Assembly (NCBI GenBank): GCA_965219915.1
Contig: OZ244794.1
Location: 682,001-746,000, forward strand
DNA from: Bin80 sp965219915
Lineage (GTDB): Bacteria > Bacteroidota > Rhodothermia > Rhodothermales > Bin80
DNA length: 64,000 nucleotides
Direction of reading: 5' to 3'
In this document: piece by piece, positions 55,210 to 64,000 of the stretch
Layout of the letters: each line of letters begins with the position of its first letter
Position numbering within the stretch: the first letter of the stretch is position 1
Notes under the pieces: generated by a model
Told to the model about the DNA's origin: nothing
The model's input: the letters and a program-made list of their open reading frames with translations, nothing else
Databases searched by the model: none
Made by a program: the position numbers and the translations under genes

Positions 55210-55965
55210 TTATAGTATAATTCCACTGTGGGATTTCAGGATTCTGTTTTCGGTGAGTTGCGTCATTTGCTCGTCAGAAACTTTGGTTCCTTTCTCGTGG
55301 TCTCTTTGGATGGACTTTGCCGTGACGGTGAGTCGAGATTGTGTATTCGTGGTTCTCATATAGTTCAGTATGGTATCCATGGACTCTAGGGGGAGGTCGG
55401 TCCAGTTATTGGCGAGTTCACTGGATGGGCTGTGTTCAGTGGAATTCCACTTTGATGCACCGCGGGGATAGTGTGCAACAGTCACCTTAGGATTAAACGG
55501 AGTTGCGAGGATATGCTGTAGGAAGTATTTCTACGGTCGGGGGCGATATCTATTGCTGCCTCCACTAACGGCAAGAATACTGAGTGCATGTACACGGGGA
55601 TACTGGAATTGCCCCATTTCTTTCCACCAGTTTGCGATGCAGCCCACAGCAACTCGGGCGTATCATCGGAAGACCCGACAAAGAAGGACCCCGTGTTGCA
55701 CGAAGGTCATACACGCCACTTGGGATAGTGATGCCGCTCGCTAAAGAGCGGAAGTCGTGATCACAAACTCACTTCGGTATTCGCAGCCAAGATGTGCCAG
55801 GATTGCGAAAGCACCCGATGAGTTCTTTTTTCTTGGCATCCACGCTTAGGCTAGGGAGGCATTCCGAGTTGGCCCGCGTCCGAAAAATAGGAATCTGCGT
55901 GAACTGCTGGTCTCGGTCAGGACGCTGGGATCCGGACAACATATTGAGACTGTTGAAGAAAAGCG
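55210..55965 (-). pseudogene. ISAzo13-family transposase relic
   Basis: Pieces of one transposase can be followed on the minus strand across several frames: SQRPDRDQQF, then SVDAKKKELIGCFRNPG, HDFRSLASGITIPSGVYDL, WWKEMGQFQYPRV, SGGSNRYR and finally the open frame beginning TVAHYPRGASKWNSTEH and ending at 55210. Order and spacing follow the C-terminal two thirds of ISAzo13-type DDE transposases (DTKKKELVG, PYGVYD, CHYPPGTSKWNKIEH). At least two frameshifts and stops make it non-functional. No terminal inverted repeats were found. Confidence 0.8.
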
Positions 55966-56140
55966 TTCAATTATGGAGGAGAAGATTTCAATCGTCAAGA
56001 GATCCTGAGTTCAACAAACTCTGCTTTGTTCAAATGAATCATTTCTCAACATTCTCTTGCACGATGTGAGTGTGTCGCATTACTTAATGAGATCCTGCAC
56101 ATTTGTTGATTATTCTCGTACATTCGCTTGGGGTTAACTA

Positions 56141-58984
56141 TTGAAACTCATGGTTCCCAGAGTTAGTTATTTAATTGTTTCCCTCCTTTACATAGGATCC
56201 AGTTTTTGTCTTTTAACCGAGCCAGTTCTTGGCCAGACTGCGACCGTGGTTGGGAAGGTTACCGATTCGGAAACCGGTAAATCATTGATTGGGGCGAACG
56301 TGCAGGTTGCTGGGACCTCGATTGGAAGTGCCACTGATATTGAGGGTAATTTTGAAATTTCGAACCTTCAAGCTGGAATCCATATCCTGCGAGCAAGTTT
56401 TATAGGGTATTCAGCTCAGGAGTTGGCGGTTACTCTGGCTGAGGGAGAGAATTATGTCTGGAACGTTGCCTTAGACCCGGGAACAGATCTAGACCCCGTG
56501 CAGGTGACAGCAGGACGCCGGAATGAGAAGACGTTGAATGCACCCTCTTCCATTGATGTCATTACTTCGCGAGACCTTCAATTAGATGTCGCACAGACAA
56601 CGGCGAAATCACTCCGAAATGTGACCGGGTTGGATATGGTTCAGACCGGCGTGGATCGCTACGAAATCGTACTCCGCGGATTCAATGACGCTTTCTCAAG
56701 ATCTACACATGTACTCACCGATTACAGGAAGGCAGCGGTTGCCTCCATTGGGGTCAACCTGCATAATGTCATGCCAAGTCTGGCCATTGATACGGAACGG
56801 ATTGAAATAGTTCGGGGGCCGGGATCCGCACTTTATGGACCTGGTGTAGATTCAGGAGTGATCCACTACATCTCCAAAGATGCATTCAATTACCCAGGAG
56901 CTACGATCTCTGTTTCAGGTGGTCAAAGGTCTATGCTCAATGTTCAGGGACGTGTGGCTACGGTTCTAGGCACAAATCTCGGTGTCAAAGTGATTGGCAG
57001 TTACGCAACATCGGAGGATTTTACTCTTGAAGGGTGTGATGCTGCACTCCTCAAAAGTGAAAGGTTTAGTGAATGCCCTGATCCCGAAGATGCAGTTCAG
57101 TTGTTTGTTGATGGGGTTCGCGAAACCAAAAACCGCAAGCTTGTGCTGTCCAGTACTGTGGACTTGCGCTTGGGCAAATCAACCACTCTTTCGTTGAGTG
57201 GGGGAATTGGAAATCTGGATGGTGCAATGCTCAGCAGCCTGGGCACAATTCAGGCAAAGGGAATGGTTGCCAGCTATGCTCAGATTCGGCTGTCCAGCGG
57301 TCCTCTCTTTGTACAGGCGTATATGAATTCAATCAATTCGGGGAACTCCTATATCTATGGTGGAGATCCTGTTCAAGAATACTCCGAAGAATTTTCCGTG
57401 CAAGGCCAGTATACGCAAGAGATTGGGTCTAGACAGCAGCTGATTGCAGGAGTGGACCTACGATTTGATCGTCCTGATACCAGAGCAATTGTTATCGAAC
57501 GCATCGATGGGATTGCAGGGCTTGACGAATATGGTGCATACCTGCAATCGACTACACAGATCTCAAATAGACTCAAACTGACACTCGCCCTTCGGGGAGA
57601 CTACAACAATATCGTACCCGATCTTCAATTATCTCCTCGCGTCGCACTCGTGTTAAAACCAACTCCTTCCTCAGGTCTGCGTGCAACCTATAACCGTAGT
57701 CTCTCTTCACCGCTGTCGACCGATTACCTGTTGGATTTAGTGGTAGCTTCCCTTGGGCCGCTCACTGTGCGGGCCCGCGGTGGGGCAACCGGATTTACCT
57801 TTGAAAGAAATCCCAACTACCTTGAACTTGGTGCACCTACGTCGCTTGTTGCTTCCAGTATGCTCCCGGGAATGGAAGGATATCCAACTCCCGTTGGAAT
57901 AGATACAGGGTTCCTTTATGGGTTGATTTACGATGGTCTAACAATAATTCCAGATGATGAACTTGCACGAATACTTGCCGATGCGGGACTAGATATTCCC
58001 CCTCAGCTTCTGCCCCTCCTGAAGCAGGGATTGAACCCAGAAGTGACTCCAGTTCAGGGATTCAGTCCTGGGATCCTTAGTCTCGTGAACCTGAGTACAC
58101 TCGAGCTCAAAATGGCCCCCGAGTTGAACAATCTTCAGGATACCGGACCAATCAAGCCAACCATCACTCAATCTTGGGAAATTGGATATAAAGGAATTAT
58201 TCGTGATCATATTCTCTTCGCACTGGACGGGTACTACAGCAGAAGAAAAAATTTTACAGGTCCACTTCAGATTAAAACACCATTTGTTCTGGTTCCAAAT
58301 CTGAAACAGGATCTCATTCAAGACATCTCAGCTGGACTGGCAGCAAATTCGGACGTTGCGAATGCACTGGAGTTATTTGGGCTGACCCCTCAGTTGGCTG
58401 CAGAAATGCTCGTCGATATTGCGGGCAGTGATCTGCCAGATAGCGAAACTCCAGTGGCAATTGTACAGACAAACGAGAACAACAAGGGAGCGGGAAATTT
58501 TCCTGAACTGATGCTGACCTTTCCCAACTTTGGAGATATCCAGTATTTTGGCATGGATGTTTCAACTCAGATCATCGCCAGTGAAAAACTGATGTTTTTT
58601 GGAAATGCATCCTGGGTAAGTGATGATTATTTTGACCATACGGAGATCAACGAGGAGTCAGAGGATCTGGAATTGGCCCTCAATGCGCCGGGATTCAAGT
58701 TTAAGATCGGCGGTCAATACCAACCAAAGAACGGTTTTTCGTTCACGGCATCGGGACGGTTTACGATGGGATTTCCTGTTATTTCTGGTCAGTATATAGG
58801 GAATGTACCGAGCTATACGGTGCTTGATGTAGGCATCGGATATGCGATTCATAAAGCCGGATTCCGTGCTGATCTGGGAATCAACAATCTTTTCGACAGT
58901 AACCACCGCGAATTTGTCGGTGCCCCCCGGCTCGGGCGTATTGCAACTATTAGGCTCACGTATACAACGGATCGCAGCGGTTAA
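56141..58984 (+). CDS. TonB-dependent receptor with carboxypeptidase-regulatory-like domain
   Basis: 947 residues counted from TTG 56141; ATG 56150 is three codons later. The signal peptide (MKLMVPRVSYLIVSLLYIGS) is followed by a CarboxypepD_reg-like domain (VVGKVTDSETGKSLIGANV) and a plug domain with PSSIDVITSRDL and ERIEIVRGPGSALYGPG. The remaining ~700 residues form the outer-membrane barrel, ending in a terminal beta strand. It would import a siderophore, cofactor or glycan using TonB energy. No SusD partner or TonB gene is adjacent. It lies among insertion-site repeats. Confidence 0.92.
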   Translation: MKLMVPRVSYLIVSLLYIGSSFCLLTEPVLGQTATVVGKVTDSETGKSLIGANVQVAGTSIGSATDIEGNFEISNLQAGIHILRASFIGYSAQELAVTLAEGENYVWNVALDPGTDLDPVQVTAGRRNEKTLNAPSSIDVITSRDLQLDVAQTTAKSLRNVTGLDMVQTGVDRYEIVLRGFNDAFSRSTHVLTDYRKAAVASIGVNLHNVMPSLAIDTERIEIVRGPGSALYGPGVDSGVIHYISKDAFNYPGATISVSGGQRSMLNVQGRVATVLGTNLGVKVIGSYATSEDFTLEGCDAALLKSERFSECPDPEDAVQLFVDGVRETKNRKLVLSSTVDLRLGKSTTLSLSGGIGNLDGAMLSSLGTIQAKGMVASYAQIRLSSGPLFVQAYMNSINSGNSYIYGGDPVQEYSEEFSVQGQYTQEIGSRQQLIAGVDLRFDRPDTRAIVIERIDGIAGLDEYGAYLQSTTQISNRLKLTLALRGDYNNIVPDLQLSPRVALVLKPTPSSGLRATYNRSLSSPLSTDYLLDLVVASLGPLTVRARGGATGFTFERNPNYLELGAPTSLVASSMLPGMEGYPTPVGIDTGFLYGLIYDGLTIIPDDELARILADAGLDIPPQLLPLLKQGLNPEVTPVQGFSPGILSLVNLSTLELKMAPELNNLQDTGPIKPTITQSWEIGYKGIIRDHILFALDGYYSRRKNFTGPLQIKTPFVLVPNLKQDLIQDISAGLAANSDVANALELFGLTPQLAAEMLVDIAGSDLPDSETPVAIVQTNENNKGAGNFPELMLTFPNFGDIQYFGMDVSTQIIASEKLMFFGNASWVSDDYFDHTEINEESEDLELALNAPGFKFKIGGQYQPKNGFSFTASGRFTMGFPVISGQYIGNVPSYTVLDVGIGYAIHKAGFRADLGINNLFDSNHREFVGAPRLGRIATIRLTYTTDRSG

Positions 58985-59081
58985 AGGCTACCCACCCGAG
59001 TCATAGTTCGTATGTAATGCAATATCTGCAATCGGTCTCGTCACGGAGAACTGTAGAATCATGAATCGGCGTCAATATGTT

Positions 59082-59107
59082 TGGCGATCCGGCAATTGAG
59101 TCCGAAA
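59082..59107 (+). repeat. Third scrap of the uvrA tail
   Basis: TGGCGATCCGGCAATTGAG followed by TCCGAAA matches the uvrA 3' end near 52075-52100 at 23 of 26 bases (encoding GDPAI). It lies about 100 bp after the TonB receptor stop. The flanks do not obviously extend the match. Confidence 0.5.
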
Positions 59108-59199
59108 CCGCGCTGAATTGTAACAACTAGGACGCTGCCGACTGAGGTTTCGGCGTAGCTAATGTCTGTCTTGGTCTGATCCGGCCTAGTGCTGAACTA

Positions 59200-60393
59200 T
59201 TAATCGGACCGTAGTCGATTGATCAAATCTCTCGCCAGAGTTTCCCCTATGGCAAGTGACGCGGTTGCGCTTGGCGAACTCGCATTTAGTACACTCAGCG
59301 CTCGTCGACTTTCTTGGACATACATGCTTCGAATCATCGTGCCATCAGTCTTGACTGCCTGAGCGCGCACTCCACTTCGTGCAGGCCTAAGATTAGAAAG
59401 TTCAACTGCGGGAATTAGTCGTTGTAATACCCGCAAATAATACTTTTTGCTGAGGCTTTGCAGAATTTCTCGTGCACCAGTTCGCCACAATGAACGTGCG
59501 AGATGCCAACTACCAGGCCAAAGGACTGTATCCAGGATGTCTCCGCGTGCTACTGTGAAGCGTTTGTATCCCTCCCGGGATAATGCCAGAACGGCGCTTG
59601 GGCCACAAAGAACACGGCCGTCAGTCATACGGGTTGCATGTACGCCAAGGAAGGGGACGCGATCATCTCCCGCGGGATAAATAAGGTGGCGGCAGTACTG
59701 TCGGGGTAGGAGTTCGTAATATTCCCCTCTGAACGGTAATACACGAATAGTGGGTTCCTGCCCCAGAAGTTTAGCTACGCGGTCGGCATACAATCCGGCA
59801 CAGTTAAGAATGTGCCGCGCATGGACCGTAAGATTGTCGGTCTCCAGAACAATATGGTGACGTTCCACGTGTGCCCTGTGCACGTATGCATTGGTCAATA
59901 CCTCAGTACCTTGTTCCTGTGACAGCGACATCAGGCACTGTACAACGCCCCGAAAGTCTACGATACCAGCATCACGCACCAGAAGTGCTTTATTACCGGC
60001 TGCATAGGGCTCACGTTCTAGGAGTGCGTCTCGGCCAATGATTTGGCATTGCACACCGTTTGCACGTCCCCATTCGTGTAGGGTGTTTAGACGAGCCAAT
60101 TCCCGGGGGGTACTGCCTATGATCACTTTGCCGCAGAGCTCGAATGGCAGGTGGTTTGTCCGGCAGAAATTTTCCATTAATCGTCGCCCTCGCAGACACG
60201 TCTGTGCCTGATTCGACCCTGGACGATAGTAGATTCCTGAGTGCAGCACTCCAGAATTACGGCCTGACTGATGCGTTGCGACGGAGCTCTCCTTCTCAAG
60301 AACCAAAACTCGACAATCACAGCGCTGGCCCAGGTGCCAAGCTGTCGCAAGGCCTACAATTCCTCCCCCAATGATAGCTACGTCACACTCCAC
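59200..60393 (-). CDS. lhgO: L-2-hydroxyglutarate oxidase
   Basis: 397 residues. The FAD-binding Rossmann motif IIGGGIVGLATAWHLG begins at residue 8, and HQSGRNSGVLHSGIYYRPGS and FRGEYYEL are diagnostic of LhgO among DadA-like oxidases. It oxidises L-2-hydroxyglutarate to 2-oxoglutarate, passing electrons to oxygen or quinone. It starts 8 bp after the PLP-enzyme stop, so they form one operon. Confidence 0.93.
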   Translation of the reverse strand: MECDVAIIGGGIVGLATAWHLGQRCDCRVLVLEKESSVATHQSGRNSGVLHSGIYYRPGSNQAQTCLRGRRLMENFCRTNHLPFELCGKVIIGSTPRELARLNTLHEWGRANGVQCQIIGRDALLEREPYAAGNKALLVRDAGIVDFRGVVQCLMSLSQEQGTEVLTNAYVHRAHVERHHIVLETDNLTVHARHILNCAGLYADRVAKLLGQEPTIRVLPFRGEYYELLPRQYCRHLIYPAGDDRVPFLGVHATRMTDGRVLCGPSAVLALSREGYKRFTVARGDILDTVLWPGSWHLARSLWRTGAREILQSLSKKYYLRVLQRLIPAVELSNLRPARSGVRAQAVKTDGTMIRSMYVQESRRALSVLNASSPSATASLAIGETLARDLINRLRSD

Positions 60394-60401
60394 AAGTTGG
60401 A

Positions 60402-61703
60402 CTAGGAGCTCTCTGTTGCAGGTAAACCGTGATGCACAACCTGTTCCATGGCATCTACAAAACGGTTCAGTTCCTCCAAGGTTGTGAACAGGTTAGCCGT
60501 AACTCGCAGGCCTTCAAATTCCGCGTGTTTAATTGGCGTGGCGATTATGCGGTGCGCATCCCATAGGTGCGTGCCCAACTTTGCCGTGTCAATGCCCTCA
60601 ATCTGGACCGTGCCAATACAACAGGAGAATTCGGGCTTGAGACTGGTGTGCAGACGAACTCGATCGTGCTGCATGAGGGGTTTTGCCCAGTAGTCACGCA
60701 GGTAACGCAGGCGATCCTCTTTGCGTTTGGCTCCAATACCCTGATGAAAGGTCAGCGCTTCGGCAATAGCTATGTAGTTAGCCGCAGGGTGCGTACCAAT
60801 CTCTTCGTATTTGCGAATATCCTCATCCATCCCCTCGGGAGCTGCCATCAGCGGCCATAAGCCCTTGATTTTATCCTTGCGCACATACAATAGTCCCGTG
60901 CCATGTGGTGCTAATAGCCATTTGTGCAGACTGGAAGCATAGTAGTCACAATCCAGATCTTCATGCTTAAAATCGAAATGACCAAACGCGTGTGCACCGT
61001 CCACGATAACCGGGATTCCCTTGCGTCGAGCCATTTGGACTACCTGTTTCACAGGCAGGATTTGACCGGTGATATTGATCATGTGACACATGAGAATAGC
61101 ACGGGTACGGGGGCCAATGTTCTCTTCAAACAGGCGAACGATCTCCCCAGGATCTTCGGAGGGTATAGGTATGGAAAATTGTTTAAGGACAATTCCATCA
61201 CGCCGTTCTCTTTGCTTGAACGTAGTGATCATGCGTCCATAGTCCTGCGTGGTAGTTAACACTTCATCACCAGGCTCGAATTCCAGTCCTAATTGACATA
61301 TCTGAAGCCCTTCACTTGCGTTGCGAGTCAGTGCGATCTCCTCGGAATCACAGCCAAACTCCAAAGCCAAGCGCTGTCGGACTCCCTCGCGCTGAGGTTC
61401 CAAGATGCGCCACATGGTGTACACCGGTGCTTCGTTGGAGTAGTCCAGATGACCTTTCATAGCCTCTTGGACAATCCTTGGAGAAGGACTCACACCGCCG
61501 CTATTGAGGTTGATCAGACTGCGGTCAACCGTGAAGGCTTGTTGCACCTCCAGCCAAAAAGTCTCATCACGCGTTACATCGCCGGTTACACCTGCTATGT
61601 GTTCAAGTACAGCCGGGACACGCGCAGGTACCAGTGAGCCGTATGTGAGGGCTGCGGCTGCGGGGGCCCCAATCTGGTAAAGAAACTGCCTGCGGTTTGA
61701 CAT
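60402..61703 (-). CDS. Secreted class V aminotransferase/isopenicillin-N-epimerase-like protein
   Basis: 433 residues from ATG 61703; a start at 61751 adds 16 residues ahead of the signal. A twin-arginine signal (SNRRQFLYQIGAPAAAAL) suggests Tat export with cofactor bound. The PLP-dependent fold type I core has HGAHAFGHFD-like VDGAHAFGHFDFK and the Schiff-base lysine in SLHKWLLAPHGTG. Such proteins are often called isopenicillin-N epimerases, but true substrates are mostly unknown. Paired with lhgO. Confidence 0.87.
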   Translation of the reverse strand: MSNRRQFLYQIGAPAAAALTYGSLVPARVPAVLEHIAGVTGDVTRDETFWLEVQQAFTVDRSLINLNSGGVSPSPRIVQEAMKGHLDYSNEAPVYTMWRILEPQREGVRQRLALEFGCDSEEIALTRNASEGLQICQLGLEFEPGDEVLTTTQDYGRMITTFKQRERRDGIVLKQFSIPIPSEDPGEIVRLFEENIGPRTRAILMCHMINITGQILPVKQVVQMARRKGIPVIVDGAHAFGHFDFKHEDLDCDYYASSLHKWLLAPHGTGLLYVRKDKIKGLWPLMAAPEGMDEDIRKYEEIGTHPAANYIAIAEALTFHQGIGAKRKEDRLRYLRDYWAKPLMQHDRVRLHTSLKPEFSCCIGTVQIEGIDTAKLGTHLWDAHRIIATPIKHAEFEGLRVTANLFTTLEELNRFVDAMEQVVHHGLPATESS

Positions 61704-61789
61704 GATAAAACCCTTCTTTAAGTGATCAGTAAACAAATTAAGATATTTCATTCACTGATATAGGGTTAATTGTGCGGTCCGAGGTACGC
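61704..61789. promoter_or_regulatory. Divergent promoter region
   Basis: 86 bp separate the PLP-enzyme ATG from the ATG of the GH-like gene, so both promoters must overlap here. I find no convincing consensus elements by eye. Confidence 0.4.
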
Positions 61790-62821
61790 ATGTTTTATTG
61801 GGTGCTTGTCTGTGTACTAATTGCAAACTGCGACGCAGGAGACCGGCAAAACGATACGGTCTCCGTGATCAGAGCCGTGACACTTGACGCTCGGAATGAG
61901 CCGTCCGCAGAAATGCTGCCTAAGCTAAAGGAATCCGGGCTTACGCATATAACGCTGGTGCAGTTTGGTTTTCAGCGGGACGCTGACGTTCCCGAGATCC
62001 GAATGAACCCCGATGCAAGATGGTACAGTGAAAGTGATCGGGCGGCACGGGAATTGTCTAAAAAAGCGGACAGCCTCGGAATGGGGATCATCCTGAAACC
62101 GCATCTTTGGCTTGGTCGCTACAGTGCTGAGGGCCAGTCGAGAAGCTCAATTGGTTATTCGGAGGAGCATGATTGGCAGACTTGGGAAACGCAGTACACT
62201 AAGCTCCTCATGCACTATGCACACCTCGCCGAAGAGATTGATGCGGCGATGCTCGTAATTGGTACTGAACTTGCAAGAAGCGCCCATGAGCGCCCCGATT
62301 ATTGGCGCGGACTCATAAAGGATATTCGTGCTGTGTATCAGGGCGATCTGACTTATGCGGCTAACTGGTGGGAGGAATACGAGGAAATTGAGTTTTGGGA
62401 TATGCTGGATTATATAGGTGTGCAGGCATATTTCGAACTTTCCGATGAACCCAACCCAACCAATGGGATGTTGGCAGAGGGCTGGGAGCCTCATATTGAG
62501 GCACTTGCGGGTCTCTCCAAGCGTATGAATTGCCCCATTCTTTTTACTGAAATTGGCTACCGGAATGTCCCTGATGCGGCCGCCAAGCCATGGCGTTGGC
62601 CCTCACGTGGAGAAGCGGATTTGGTGGAGCCGGATGATGATCTTCAGGCCAGGCTATATGAAGTATTTTTTGATGAGTTGTGGGACAAACCCTGGTTCAG
62701 TGGTGCTATTCTTTGGAAATGGCACGGTGATCGCGACCGGCCTCGATCCTATCTAGATTTCACTCCACAAGGTAAGCCGGCCGAAGAAGTTATCCGTTCC
62801 CGGTTCACATCCAGCCTGTAG
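61790..62821 (+). CDS. GH113-like glycoside hydrolase lipoprotein
   Basis: 343 residues from ATG 61790; a GTG at 61772 would add six residues. A short hydrophobic leader ends LIANC, a relaxed lipobox. The TIM-barrel pattern of the GH113/GH-A group is visible: GIILKPHLWLG, VIGTELARSA with the likely acid/base Glu, and ILFTEIGYRN with the likely nucleophile Glu, plus SGAILWKWHGD. GH113 enzymes cleave beta-mannans; the exact substrate here is not proven. The next gene starts 4 bp later. Confidence 0.8.
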   Translation: MFYWVLVCVLIANCDAGDRQNDTVSVIRAVTLDARNEPSAEMLPKLKESGLTHITLVQFGFQRDADVPEIRMNPDARWYSESDRAARELSKKADSLGMGIILKPHLWLGRYSAEGQSRSSIGYSEEHDWQTWETQYTKLLMHYAHLAEEIDAAMLVIGTELARSAHERPDYWRGLIKDIRAVYQGDLTYAANWWEEYEEIEFWDMLDYIGVQAYFELSDEPNPTNGMLAEGWEPHIEALAGLSKRMNCPILFTEIGYRNVPDAAAKPWRWPSRGEADLVEPDDDLQARLYEVFFDELWDKPWFSGAILWKWHGDRDRPRSYLDFTPQGKPAEEVIRSRFTSSL

Positions 62822-62825
62822 GCAC

Positions 62826-64000
62826 ATGCGAACGCTCTGTTTGCTGCTCGTGGTTTTTTTGCTGGGCTGCGATTCGTCAGGCATGGAACCCGAACCCACT
62901 CCGGTTAGGGGGGATGTTATTGATGTGACCACTCTTGCAACCTACACAGCTGAGGAGGTATCACAACTGGTTGGCGCATATGGGATACCTTATTCAGCGA
63001 GGTATGGTATTTCATTTTATGTCATAGAGTACCTGACCGTGGATACGCATGGAGAGGAAACGACGGCTTCGGGTGCAGTAGCCGTTCCGCAACCTGTTCT
63101 ACGGTCGCTTCCGATGGTTTCGTTTCAGCACGGTACGGTAACGCGGCGTTCGGGCGCGCCTTCTAGAGGGGACACGAATGAAGCTGTGGTGGGCATGTTT
63201 TTTGCCGCAGACGGGTATTTATCAGTAATGCCGGACCTGCTTGGGTTGGGGCGTTCGCCGGGGCTGCATCCCTATTTGATAGCTGATGTATCTGCTTCGG
63301 CAATAGTCGATATGATGCAGGCTGTGGTTCGCTGGTCCGCCAGCCAGCCATGGAGCTACTCAGGCGAGGTATACATGGCAGGATACTCGGCAGGCGGTTA
63401 CACTGGCATGGCAGCACATCGCCTTTTGGAGGCCCAGTATTCAAGCGAATTTACCATTAAAGCGTCTTCCCTGATGGCAGGACCTTACGATTTGAGTGGA
63501 ACCATGCTGGACCTCATGCTGCGGGAAGAACCATATCCCCAACCATATTATTTCCCCTACGTGCTATTCAGCTATAACGAGGCTTACGGTTTGTATAACA
63601 GTCCGTCTGATTTTCTTGCGAGCCCTTACGATGTTACGTTACCTCCATTATTTGACGGAATGCATGGCGGCGGTGACATTAATGAGGCTATGCCAACTAT
63701 CCCGATTCAAATTGTACATCCAGATGTTCGCCGGTCCTTTCTGTCTGACCTCAACCACCCATTCCGTCAGCGTCTGCGTGAGAACGATCTGACCAACTGG
63801 ACACCGCGGGCACCAACACGGTTATATCATTGCGCGGCTGACGAACTCGTACCCATTGAAAATTCTATAATTGCCGCACAGTCGCTTGGCGAGGCCGCTA
63901 CATTGTTGGATCCGAGCCCGCAAAGTAAGCATGGTGACTGTGCTCCCCTCGCAATTGCAAGCACACGAGCGTGGTTCAATTCGGTATCTACATCGGGACA
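62826..64000 (+). CDS. Secretory-lipase-like alpha/beta hydrolase lipoprotein, truncated by window end
   Basis: Begins at ATG 62826; a signal peptide ends at the lipobox LLGC followed by Asp. The alpha/beta hydrolase nucleophile elbow is GYSAGGYTG near residue 188, an Asp candidate is in CAADELVPIENS and a His candidate in SKHGDCAPLA close to the window edge, so the triad is present. At least 391 codons are visible without a stop. The family includes secreted lipases and esterases. Membrane-anchored and likely periplasmic or surface-facing. Confidence 0.85.
   Translation, partial: MRTLCLLLVVFLLGCDSSGMEPEPTPVRGDVIDVTTLATYTAEEVSQLVGAYGIPYSARYGISFYVIEYLTVDTHGEETTASGAVAVPQPVLRSLPMVSFQHGTVTRRSGAPSRGDTNEAVVGMFFAADGYLSVMPDLLGLGRSPGLHPYLIADVSASAIVDMMQAVVRWSASQPWSYSGEVYMAGYSAGGYTGMAAHRLLEAQYSSEFTIKASSLMAGPYDLSGTMLDLMLREEPYPQPYYFPYVLFSYNEAYGLYNSPSDFLASPYDVTLPPLFDGMHGGGDINEAMPTIPIQIVHPDVRRSFLSDLNHPFRQRLRENDLTNWTPRAPTRLYHCAADELVPIENSIIAAQSLGEAATLLDPSPQSKHGDCAPLAIASTRAWFNSVSTSG

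Noticed and set aside
1..64000. CRISPR array or prophage
   Set aside because: No regularly spaced short repeats, cas genes, capsid, terminase or integrase reading frames were seen.

Overview
The window looks like a bacterial chromosome segment from the Rhodothermota/Balneolota side of the Bacteroidota group. The evidence is three secreted proteins ending in type IX secretion (T9SS) sorting domains with a PNPFNP-like motif, a short ~280-residue primary sigma factor, a Bacteroidota-style omega subunit, a TonB-dependent receptor with a carboxypeptidase-regulatory-like domain, and adjacent acpP and fabF. This assignment is inferred from gene content, not from a phylogeny.

Layout. 299-3985: a secreted subtilisin-like protein whose catalytic Asp appears to be lost. 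4768-15040 (minus): a tight six-gene cluster (beta-propeller, DUF58, BatA/VWA, DUF4175 coiled-coil, VWA/amidotransferase-like, caspase-like), a variant of the aerotolerance (Bat) operon with no MoxR ATPase in view. 15439-24308: Nudix hydrolase, RNase D, 7Fe ferredoxin, then ahcY and metK on one strand with a 1357-residue secreted metalloprotease between them. 24495-28892: acpP-fabF, a Fur regulator, a long TPR protein and a VTT-type membrane protein. 28885-34364: a choice-of-anchor-B protein with a T9SS tail, RqcH/NFACT, UppP and an EcsC protein.

34365-36944 is a first accessory island: decayed reading frames, a Doc toxin pseudogene with an intact-looking antitoxin, a PD-(D/E)XK-like protein, and two related 38-47 residue single-membrane-span ORFs that bracket it. 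36945-52123 returns to core genes: der, an isolated nuoI, holA, a tRNA-Val, a second choice-of-anchor-B protein, the primary sigma factor, a TolC-HlyD-ABC ATPase export set without its permease, rpoZ and uvrA.

52124-59110 is a second accessory island. The last ~390 bp of the uvrA region, including the uvrA 3' end and its terminator, is repeated at 54323-54710. A lone DUF262-HNH (GmrSD-like) gene sits between the two copies. Beyond the second copy lie a group II intron reverse-transcriptase fragment, a frameshifted ISAzo13-family transposase relic and a TonB-dependent receptor, then a 26-bp scrap of the same uvrA tail. The uvrA 3' end therefore looks like a repeated insertion site for defence and mobile cargo.

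59200-64000: an L-2-hydroxyglutarate oxidase and a PLP enzyme form one operon. Divergent from it are a GH113-like hydrolase and a lipase-like lipoprotein cut by the window edge.

The best leads for something undescribed are the small-peptide/PD-(D/E)XK unit next to der and the duplicated uvrA tail carrying the DUF262-HNH gene. All functional statements are by eye; no database search was run.
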